Below, piece after piece: positions 53,883 to 61,407 of a stretch of DNA of 64,000 bases. The translations under genes and the position numbers were made by a program. Position 1 is the first letter of the stretch; each line of letters starts with the position of its first letter. Under the pieces are notes generated by a model. It did not search any database. It had not been told where the DNA came from and saw nothing but the letters and a program-made list of their open reading frames with translations. The stretch covers positions 124,001 to 188,000 of the forward strand of contig NZ_VOXE01000004.1 of the NCBI RefSeq assembly GCF_008014695.1. The letters run 5' to 3'. The DNA comes from Chryseobacterium sp. GTDB lineage: Bacteria > Bacteroidota > Bacteroidia > Flavobacteriales > Weeksellaceae.

Positions 53883-54230
53883 AAGGTAACGCTGAAAGAC
53901 ATTAAGATTATTACCCCCTACAATAACAATGTGTTTGAGCTGAAGAAACGATTGTCCCATTATGAAATTGGAACTGTTGACAAATTCCAGGGGCAGGAGG
54001 CGCCCATCATTATCTACAGTATGGCCAGTTCTACACCGGAGGATGCACCGAGAGGTATGGATTTTCTATACAGCCCAAACCGATTTAATGTTGCAGTGTC
54101 GAGGGCGAGAGCCTTATTTATTCTAGTGGGGAGTCCGAGACTATTTGAACCGGATTGTCATTCGCCTAACCAAATGAAACTTGCGAATCCCTTTTGCAGA
54201 TACCTTGAAATGGCAACGCAGAAAAATTAA
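53883..54230 (+). pseudogene. C-terminal fragment of an Upf1-like superfamily 1 helicase
   Basis: The frame reads KVTLKDIKIITPYNNNVFEL, then GTVDKFQGQEAPIIIYSMASS and NRFNVAVSRARALFILVGSP. These are the terminal SF1 motifs (V and VI: VDKFQGQE and VAVSRAR) of the AAA_12 domain found in Upf1/TM0106-like helicases. Roughly the last 115 residues are present; the ATPase domain with Walker A is missing. No upstream ATG exists, only GTG at 53931. It starts exactly at the same A tract where the Fic remnant begins in the opposite direction. Confidence 0.8.
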
Positions 54231-54303
54231 ATAACAAAGTATTTTTAACTACCTTATCACAAAAAGGAGGATAATGCTACGGGTTATTTTGTAAAACCAT
54301 CTC

Positions 54304-55368
54304 TCACCATTTAAATGCTACGAGATAGACAAAGGCAATTATAACAACTGCAATAATAATTTGTTGAATAATACTCATCTTGTTTTCAGCAACAGGTATT
54401 TGTGGACGAAAAGCCTCAATTGGGTTGATAGAAATTTTCTTTTTTCTGGCAATAGTTTTGGGTGACAGAGGTTTACTTACAACTGTTTCAAAACCTTGAA
54501 AAGATTCCCCAGTCTGTAACCAGGAAATTTTGCTTGGGATTATATTTTTGACGCCTGGTGTGTTATTTATAATTTTCAGATTAGCGGATTTGGGGTTTGC
54601 GATATTTTTCATTCGAATAATCCACATTCCTGAGCATTCAAAAGATCTGTCCAATGTAACCACTATGACGTAGTCGGCAGTTTTGCCTACTAAATTGTTT
54701 AATCTTCTTACTTCTGAAATCCGGCGATCACTTTCATATACCCATCTTGTCTTGATCTCGAACGTCAATCCATTGGGATGTCGCGCATCTATGCCTTTCT
54801 CGGTTTGATTTTCACTGATTAGTAAACCTAATTTTTTACATGCATAAAATTCCCCTATATCACCGACTATTCTACGGCTTCTTATAATACCATTTACATG
54901 GAGTGCAGTGAATGAGTTTGCAAAGTCTGTAAGTGCCTTTTGGAATTTTAAAGGAATTTTAACTTTATCAATAGACTCAAACTTTGAAACATTTGCCTTT
55001 GTAATTCTAAAAACAGATACTGGGATTTCCGAAACAGGTATCACCAGCATTTGCAGAAGCTTATAATGTGTATCAAGATATACGACAACCAGTTTATCAA
55101 ATAAATCTGGCTGTAAGTTTGAGATTGTATGACTGAAGTTACTTGCGGAAATTACTTTTGATTTGATCTGATACCTTTCACCATTTGCTGCAACACCATC
55201 TACTGCCTTATTTGACCGGCCGGACTTCGTGAGTTTGAAATGCTGACAGGCTATGAATTCCCCGATCTCGCCGGTAAAACTATCCGTGGCAGTAATCCCC
55301 AGATCAAACAATGCATCATTCTTAGCTGCAAAGTCTTTTAAGAGTTGAAATTGCTTTTTTGTGTACAA
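54304..55368 (-). CDS. Tail-anchored protein with two PD-(D/E)XK-like cores
   Basis: The 354-residue protein is built from two similar halves. The first has GEIGEFIACQHFKLTKS (residues 33-49), D57 and YQIKSK (66-71). The second has GDIGEFYACKKLGLLIS (169-185), D194 and FEIKTR (203-208). Each gives an E...D...(E/Q)xK pattern typical of PD-(D/E)XK nuclease folds. The first half has Gln in place of the usual acidic residue, so only the second may be fully catalytic. The C-terminus is a single transmembrane helix (MSIIQQIIIAVVIIAFVYLVAF). It follows the NucS-like gene by 10 bases. The family name is unknown to me; the nuclease fold is inference from the motif pattern. Confidence 0.6.
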   Translation of the reverse strand: MYTKKQFQLLKDFAAKNDALFDLGITATDSFTGEIGEFIACQHFKLTKSGRSNKAVDGVAANGERYQIKSKVISASNFSHTISNLQPDLFDKLVVVYLDTHYKLLQMLVIPVSEIPVSVFRITKANVSKFESIDKVKIPLKFQKALTDFANSFTALHVNGIIRSRRIVGDIGEFYACKKLGLLISENQTEKGIDARHPNGLTFEIKTRWVYESDRRISEVRRLNNLVGKTADYVIVVTLDRSFECSGMWIIRMKNIANPKSANLKIINNTPGVKNIIPSKISWLQTGESFQGFETVVSKPLSPKTIARKKKISINPIEAFRPQIPVAENKMSIIQQIIIAVVIIAFVYLVAFKW

Positions 55369-55378
55369 TTATTTAAGC

Positions 55379-56070
55379 TTAAAACTTTATCATTTTAAAA
55401 TCTTCTTCCGACAGTCTAATCAATTCTAATTTATTAGATGATTTATCAAATTTGTAGAGGTACCACTCAAATGCTTTCCTCTGCGTTTTTGTCATCCCAC
55501 TTATGGCCAAAGTTGTTTCATAATTTTGAATACCGGTTACCAATACTGTTCTAATTTTCGACTTTGAATTCTCGCGTTTTAACAAACCTGTATATCTAAA
55601 CACCTGTTCTACCGCAGATTTACCCCCGCCGAAATTCTTTAATTCCAAAACAACCACTTCACGCTTACTGTTTCACCCCGAAAATCCGGCCTATCTTTTG
55701 AACCATTCGGACTGTATTGTCGCTCAACAGATTTTATATCCAGTTTCTTATAGAGTTTTTTATCGTCAAAAAAGTCTTCCAGTTGTTTTTCGGACGAGAA
55801 TAAATCACCCAGCTGTTTTACCGGAAACGAAGAAATTCTAATAACAGATTCGAATTTAAGGTCCATAGAATATGCAGGTTGAGCAAATAATCCACGTAAT
55901 CTTAATTCGTCATTTATTTTCGTGATATTTTGAACACTTCTTTTGGTATATACAAAATTTCTGACGAGGGTTTTTACTTTGATCGACTTTGATCCATTCC
56001 TGACAATTTCCTTGTTTAAATTGTCGAAAAATAATTCCAGTTTTTCATGCTGTGTTTTTCTGAGTTGCAT
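55379..56070 (-). pseudogene. NucS-like PD-(D/E)XK nuclease gene with a frameshift
   Basis: Two overlapping frames join into one protein of about 230 residues. The first covers the N-terminus (QLRKTQHEKLELFF ...) to VERQYSPNGSKDRPDFRGETVSV, then runs out of frame. The second continues EVVVLELKNFGGGKSAVEQVFRYTGLLK to the end. The combined RPDF ... VVVLELK ... AVEQVFRY is the nuclease core seen in NucS/DUF91-like enzymes (D and E-x-K catalytic residues). One base appears to be missing near 55660-55664. If the sequence is right, the core would be cut before the E-x-K. It starts two bases from the end of the 202-residue gene upstream. Confidence 0.65.
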
Positions 56071-56071
56071 A

Positions 56072-56680
56072 TTAAAATTTGTATCTACCGTCAGTCAAAA
56101 ATTTATACTTGATTGAATCTAGTTTTTTGTCCCTGTTTAGTCTTGTTGCTTCATCGAGAATTTTTAAGACATTGCTATAATCCAAATAATTATAGCCCAT
56201 TTTTCCCAGTTTTTTTCCTTTGGGTAAATATCCTTTTAATGAGCATATATCATCTGTTATGTGCAAAGGGGTGGTAAAGGCTATAATATTTTCAGGTATT
56301 GCCCTAACATTCCCAAAGTCGTATACATGGTAGTTATCTTCATCAGCATTCCTTACAAAATGACCTATATCAGGAAATGCATAACATCCTACGATATAAT
56401 TTTTATTTAAATGATAATTGAAACTTTTTAGAAACACTATTTCAACATATTTGGATTCTTCTAAAGCAGGTAATGTATTGAATTGTGGGGTATATGCAAT
56501 GTAGGTCCCGTTTTCTTCTAAAGCATATTTCTTATGACCGAAGTTAAGATCTTCATGCATCCAACCATTTTCCTTCATATAATCAAAATTAGATTTTGCG
56601 ATGTCCTCGGTGGTTGCCTGGTTTTGCCAACCATTGCTGTTCCAACTCATAGATGCAAGTATGCCTACATTTTTTGCCAT
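56072..56680 (-). CDS. Uncharacterised 202-residue protein, first gene of a nuclease-linked run
   Basis: The protein begins MAKNVGILASMSWNSNGWQN and contains NFGHKKYALEENGTYIAYTPQF and IVGCYAFPDIGHFVR, with a helical C-terminus. The pattern (WNSNGW, LNFGH, Y-x-P) looks like a compact beta-rich domain of the EVE/HIRAN kind that binds modified bases, but I do not recognise a family and this link is a guess. Its stop lies one base before the start of the NucS-like gene, which in turn is close to the tail-anchored gene, so the three probably form one operon. Confidence 0.55.
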   Translation of the reverse strand: MAKNVGILASMSWNSNGWQNQATTEDIAKSNFDYMKENGWMHEDLNFGHKKYALEENGTYIAYTPQFNTLPALEESKYVEIVFLKSFNYHLNKNYIVGCYAFPDIGHFVRNADEDNYHVYDFGNVRAIPENIIAFTTPLHITDDICSLKGYLPKGKKLGKMGYNYLDYSNVLKILDEATRLNRDKKLDSIKYKFLTDGRYKF

Positions 56681-56946
56681 ATTTATTTAGATGTGAATCA
56701 ACTAGTAATTAATTTAAAATTGTCCGATCATGACATCGGTTTTATCATACTTTCAAAAATAGCTATTTCTTCTTCTGAGAGGCGATACTTTATGTAAAGT
56801 TGCTGATTTATTTCTTGAGTAAGTATACCTCTCATTATTTTCCATCTTCAATATCGATATAAGATTAAAACCTTCCCCGGTTTTTTTAATCTGGATAAGT
56901 AAGATGCTTCAATCTGAGATATTTCTTTTATCACTTATTATGTGGT
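56681..56946. other. AT-rich gap between the GmrSD-like gene and the 202-residue gene
   Basis: The only recognisable content is the small tail-like frame at 56728-56835, listed separately. A further 25 codons (56860-56935, minus strand) reading EISQIEASYLSRLKKPGKV may belong to the same decayed gene in another frame. Confidence 0.4.
56728..56835 (-). pseudogene. Possible C-terminal remnant of a restriction-type methyltransferase
   Basis: The 35-codon frame reads GILTQEINQQLYIKYRLSEE, then EIAIFESMIKPMS. The ending IN-x-x-x-Y-x-x-Y-x-L-(S/T)-EEE-x-x-x-x-x-x-I resembles the C-termini of Eco57I/type IIG-like adenine methyltransferases. No other part of such a gene is visible. It might also be an unrelated small gene. 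Confidence 0.35.
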
Positions 56947-59448
56947 TTAATTTAGATTCAAAATAATGGGCTTAAATGCCTGTTCAAACTTTGGTAAATT
57001 ATTGATTAAGAACACTTTCATCTGCTCCCATGTTGATTTGTCATATAGACTAACATTATCCAACTCATATTTAATCCTGCTCATCTTAGAGTCTGTTAAT
57101 TCTTCCCATTCCAAGTGATCACCAAAAGCAGTTTCGATGGACTCTTTATTTGCTAAGAGCTTCTTAAAATATCTTTTATTTACTTCTTTACTAGATCCGG
57201 AAATCGTTAGCTCTATTCTTGCATATTTCTGGGTAATTACGAAAGTATAAGATATCCCACTGATTCCGGCCCCACAACTTAACCAACTGTCTTTGCCCGC
57301 ACTGACATCCGAGAATAGTGATGTGTTATTTATTAAAGGCAGAAGCTGTTTCCAGAATTCCCGTCTTAAATATGGGCCATTCTGTAAATTTTCGCTCTGT
57401 GCTTCCGTGTATTTTATCAATAGATCATCTTCCAATTCAAACAATTTGAGCAACTTCTTGAGCACGCTAAATTTGGAATTACTATCAATGTTCGACTCTA
57501 TATAATAGCTGTTTTTGAGAGGCTGAGGCGCTCTGAAATCTGCTGTATCGTGGGTAATTTTTATGATGTCTGAGGCTCCCAGTAAGAGTTGTGCGTTTCT
57601 ATCGTACAATTTGTCTATAACATAGAAATACATCTGGGCAATGGCTTCTTCCTCAACCCTGGTATTCTCAAAGATAAAATACTCTAATTTTTTGTGCGTT
57701 GGTGACTCGGCATCAAAAATATTCTGTTCATCTGTATTTTCAGAAACCGGCAGAGTAACGTTTGGATATTCCCAGATTTTCAAAAAACGATTATAAATAA
57801 GGTCAAAACGCGAATCATAATTTGCTACATTCCACTGATCAATTTTTTTTAGATAATCATTCAGCCAAAGTCTGCTGTAATTGTAACCCTGTTCGCCTTC
57901 ATTCCTGTTCATCATTTTTTTATCTGCAAAAGATCTATTACTCAAGGCACCATTATTTCCAGACAAAGTCAGATTGGCAATCGTGTTCAAATATTTTTCT
58001 TTAAACATAAAATAGTCATCGGGCGTAATGCTTTTTTCCCAATCCTCATTTGGTGTTTGCGGAAATATATGCTCAATGGTTATGTTTTCATTTGCGGTAT
58101 TTACATGCTCTTTATTATTAAAGTTTTCCAACAGCTCAAACATATAATTCCTGTTCTTAGACTGTATGTTGTACAAATCTTTATCTTTCAGCGCAGTTTT
58201 CAAGTCCTCATCCGTAGGTAGTTTACCTGTTCCTTTTTTCTTAACCAAAGCTATGGCAAGAGATTCCACATAATTTTCGGAGTCCACTTCTGAGTATAGT
58301 GCCATAAAGATTTTGTTTAGCGCACTGGTTGGTAATCCTACCACAAACCTTCTCCAAGTGTAGGTCTGAATGAGTTTTAGAATGGCAATAAGTTCCTGAT
58401 TGGTGATTAAACCATTTTCTTTGTCCTCAAATACCTGAAGAAGAAATGGAAACACTACATTAATTTCCAGTCGGGAAATATATTCTAATTCGCGCCTAAC
58501 GTTGAAATCCGCAACTGTAGAAGGATTGATAAACTTTTTGTAGTGAACAGAAAGTGACTTAATATTTTCCAGTTCCTGTAAGTATGCTTCATCCTTTTGT
58601 CCGTAAAGCTTTTTAAACTCCAAATAGACACTATTTTTATTTGGAATTTTTTTATTCTTTAGGGTCAAATAATCCCTGATGTAATCTGAGACCACAGATT
58701 TTTGCTTAACGATATCTTTTGCATTTTCTTCTATGGGACTCCAAATTTGCTCAAATATCTTATTTTGATTTTTAGGATCCAGATCCATCAAAATATAGTT
58801 TCTGATAAGATCTGATTGGGATAAATCCAAACCTGTACTGTTTAAACTTTCAAAAATCCGTTGGGGATCATCCTTACCTCTTTCCAGCGAAATCTCGACG
58901 AAAATAAGTCGTCTGAGCCCTTGTAATATTGTTTGGAAATTCTCCTCTGTAATGATGCTTTTAAAATAGGAGTAATTTTCTATGACATTTGAATAATGAT
59001 CGTATTCGTTTTCTGTACCATTCATAATGGCTTTAAATGCGAGGGAATTGGTATCAGTCTGTTTTAGTTTCAGTTTGCTGGATTCATGCTGCACATATTG
59101 ATTGGTCAAAAACATATTGAACAACATATCTGCTTCGTTTTTCAATCCATTGTCTTTCGCGAACCGGTAAAGTGCAACGTAAATAATATTGATGGTCGTT
59201 AGCCGCTGTTGACCGTCGATAATCACCAATTCTTTAACTTCACTAGTGCTGTAAGTACCTTCGTGAATAAAAACAATGCTTCCTATAAAATGTGTACCGC
59301 GATCCTGTTCTTCTACTGAGATAATGTCATTGATTAATTCTCTGCATTCATTGTTGGACCAGTCATAATTCCGTTGATAAACCGGAATTACAAACTGTAC
59401 GTTAGGGGCTTGTAAGAAATTAATGATCGGTAGTTCGTTGGCTTTCAT
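56947..59448 (-). CDS. DUF262-DUF1524-DUF4268 protein (GmrSD-like nuclease)
   Basis: The 833-residue protein has an N-terminal DUF262 domain (FVIPVYQRNYDWSNNECREL; nucleotide-binding motif ELVIIDGQQRLTTINI near residue 80). A DUF1524 HNH-type nuclease domain follows (ENITIEHIFPQTPNEDWEKS ... YLNTIANLTLSGNNGALSNRSF, residues about 465-510). The last part (REFWKQLLPLINN ... ARIELTISGSSKEVNKRYF ... IETAFGDHLEWEEL) fits DUF4268. DUF262/DUF1524 proteins include the GmrSD enzyme that cuts modified (glucosylated) phage DNA and SspE of phosphorothioate systems. It lies 366 bases behind the HerA/DndD operon, facing the same way. Confidence 0.85.
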   Translation of the reverse strand: MKANELPIINFLQAPNVQFVIPVYQRNYDWSNNECRELINDIISVEEQDRGTHFIGSIVFIHEGTYSTSEVKELVIIDGQQRLTTINIIYVALYRFAKDNGLKNEADMLFNMFLTNQYVQHESSKLKLKQTDTNSLAFKAIMNGTENEYDHYSNVIENYSYFKSIITEENFQTILQGLRRLIFVEISLERGKDDPQRIFESLNSTGLDLSQSDLIRNYILMDLDPKNQNKIFEQIWSPIEENAKDIVKQKSVVSDYIRDYLTLKNKKIPNKNSVYLEFKKLYGQKDEAYLQELENIKSLSVHYKKFINPSTVADFNVRRELEYISRLEINVVFPFLLQVFEDKENGLITNQELIAILKLIQTYTWRRFVVGLPTSALNKIFMALYSEVDSENYVESLAIALVKKKGTGKLPTDEDLKTALKDKDLYNIQSKNRNYMFELLENFNNKEHVNTANENITIEHIFPQTPNEDWEKSITPDDYFMFKEKYLNTIANLTLSGNNGALSNRSFADKKMMNRNEGEQGYNYSRLWLNDYLKKIDQWNVANYDSRFDLIYNRFLKIWEYPNVTLPVSENTDEQNIFDAESPTHKKLEYFIFENTRVEEEAIAQMYFYVIDKLYDRNAQLLLGASDIIKITHDTADFRAPQPLKNSYYIESNIDSNSKFSVLKKLLKLFELEDDLLIKYTEAQSENLQNGPYLRREFWKQLLPLINNTSLFSDVSAGKDSWLSCGAGISGISYTFVITQKYARIELTISGSSKEVNKRYFKKLLANKESIETAFGDHLEWEELTDSKMSRIKYELDNVSLYDKSTWEQMKVFLINNLPKFEQAFKPIILNLN

Positions 59449-59814
59449 AGATATTTTCTGACATTATTTTTTTTGGTTACATACTCTGCAGATATAATAT
59501 TGCATATATGGTCTGGAATTTTTATTAACAATAATAGAGGGTAGACCTGCAGCTGATTTAATTGATTTATTAGTTGGGAGATCTTCGGCGACCTAAAATA
59601 AATAAGATTATAAGGTCTTTTAAACTTTGAACTAATGCTCCTTTTTTTGGTATACATTACAATCCTAACGGATCCATAGCGGGTTGTGTACACCATCTAA
59701 ACAAATTATAATTGGATCTTTTTTAGCAGTACTTTCAAACTTCCTAATTTCCGAGGTGCTCTTTCGGCGTTTTCCGGAGATTAATCGGCCAAAGATGTGG
59801 TTAGTAATCAATCA
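59449..59814. other. Gap between the HerA-like and GmrSD-like genes
   Basis: No gene is supported. An 83-codon frame on the minus strand (59445-59696) overlaps the GmrSD start by four bases, but has no coding character. Confidence 0.5.
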
Positions 59815-61395
59815 TTATATTAAGTGCCTTACTTTTATTTTCTTGAACTTTTTACCGATGCCGATCATTATGGCTTCGTTATTTTTGACTATGAGTTCTC
59901 CTTTACCTAAACCAGCAATGGCCTGCTTAATGTCCTGCAATTCTGCAGCATTTGCGCCGTACATATCCTTCAGAACTCCGTCGTTTATCGTTTGCTGTTT
60001 CATTATTAAGGGGTATTGTGCATTAGCGTAGAAGTCGAAGTGCTTCGATTTAAAATGCTCCATGTTCTGGGTGGCAAGCACCACGCTCATTCCTTTATTA
60101 CGACCCACGGCGATAAGATTCCTAAGGGGCTTATTATCAAAATCCAGCATGTAGTGGGCTTCATCTATTATTGTGAAATGACGTAGCTGCACTTTCTCCC
60201 CATCGTTGGCCTGTTGAGAAAGATTTTCGTAGATAGAATTCAGTTTGGAAACAATAAAGTAAACTATTGCTTTACCTATTGCTCCCTGGCTTGCATACTT
60301 ATCCATTTTAATAATAAAACTACTTTTTACCAGGTCTGCTTTGTCCTCGTTGAGGAAAAGGTTTGACCTTATTAACTGGTTCAAAACGGATTTCACACTA
60401 TCTACTTTTTCTTTTTCATTGGTAGGCTGAAGATCCGTATAAGCATCCAATATAAGTTCAAAAGATATAGGATGGCCTTTAGTTGCCGCATAGGCATCAA
60501 TGATCGCCTCGGACAATCTGTTGCTCATATTTGCACTGATCGTTGCTCTATCGATTGCGCACAGTGCATTTGCCATTTCCGTAGAATAAATATTTATTTC
60601 GTTCTGGTTTGCATTGACAAAATTTTTAAATGGCGTAAAAGGTAATGGTCCTTCAATGGGATCCAGAATAGCAGCACGATCTACGGCAAAGTGATTCAGC
60701 CAGCTGTTATTGGCAATGTCTGAGAATTCACCCTTGTAATCAAAAAATAAAAAGTTCACCGGATAATTTGTTTCCACCGACAAAGAGCGAATTTCATTCA
60801 TCAACACGGCCAACAGGTTTGATTTTCCTGAGCCGGTGGTTCCGGCAATTAATATCTGGGTGTTGGTAATTGCGGAACTGTTCATGTCCAGGAATGCCGG
60901 AATTTCATCGTGGTATTCCCCAATATTTAAATTCAGGTGAGGGATTCCGTTGTTCTGTGTGGATGAACTGCCTGTAAAACTGAGCCATTCCAATAATTGC
61001 TCACCCTGAAGCAGCGCTTCTGCGCCCATCAAAATTTCGTGACATATCACCTTACTTCTTGTAATACTGTCTTCCCAATTCACGTCTAAGTGACTGTACC
61101 GGTAATGCAGCAGTGTATTTAAATAATTCGATAAGTTATGAACTGTAAATAAGGTGGGATGGATACTGTTGCTGGTCATGACAAGATTTGTAAAATCTTT
61201 GGTTCGCGCTTCCTTTAATGCCAAGCCTGCCAGTAAAGAAATCCGCATGTATTTAGCATTTCCTTTGACAGCAAAAGGTTTTTGCTCAAATTCATATTTG
61301 TCCAAGTTAAGTATCTGTTCAAATTTTGTGCGCAGCTGATCCATTTTGGGAGCTACTGCCTCAGCAATACGTAAATTCGTTTGTAAAGTCAACAT
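59815..61395 (-). CDS. HerA/FtsK-type ATPase paired with DndD
   Basis: The 526-residue protein (start ATG at 61395) has a helical N-terminal domain of about 140 residues. A HerA/FtsK-like ATPase follows, with Walker A IAGTTGSGKSNLLAVL (GTTGSGKS near 185-192), FLFFDYKGEFSDIANN, a Walker B-like RHFTIIDEAHYML, and VVLATQNMEHF. Bacteroidota Dnd clusters often encode a DndE-like N-terminal domain fused to a HerA ATPase. This N-terminus could be such a domain, but it is divergent. The gene starts 12 bases after the DndD stop, indicating translational coupling in one operon. Confidence 0.75.
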   Translation of the reverse strand: MLTLQTNLRIAEAVAPKMDQLRTKFEQILNLDKYEFEQKPFAVKGNAKYMRISLLAGLALKEARTKDFTNLVMTSNSIHPTLFTVHNLSNYLNTLLHYRYSHLDVNWEDSITRSKVICHEILMGAEALLQGEQLLEWLSFTGSSSTQNNGIPHLNLNIGEYHDEIPAFLDMNSSAITNTQILIAGTTGSGKSNLLAVLMNEIRSLSVETNYPVNFLFFDYKGEFSDIANNSWLNHFAVDRAAILDPIEGPLPFTPFKNFVNANQNEINIYSTEMANALCAIDRATISANMSNRLSEAIIDAYAATKGHPISFELILDAYTDLQPTNEKEKVDSVKSVLNQLIRSNLFLNEDKADLVKSSFIIKMDKYASQGAIGKAIVYFIVSKLNSIYENLSQQANDGEKVQLRHFTIIDEAHYMLDFDNKPLRNLIAVGRNKGMSVVLATQNMEHFKSKHFDFYANAQYPLIMKQQTINDGVLKDMYGANAAELQDIKQAIAGLGKGELIVKNNEAIMIGIGKKFKKIKVRHLI

Positions 61396-61407
61396 AAATA
61401 TCAATAA

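Noticed and set aside
59445..59696. 83-codon minus-strand frame just before the GmrSD-like gene
   Set aside because: No conserved pattern, mixed composition, and only a four-base overlap with the next gene supports it.
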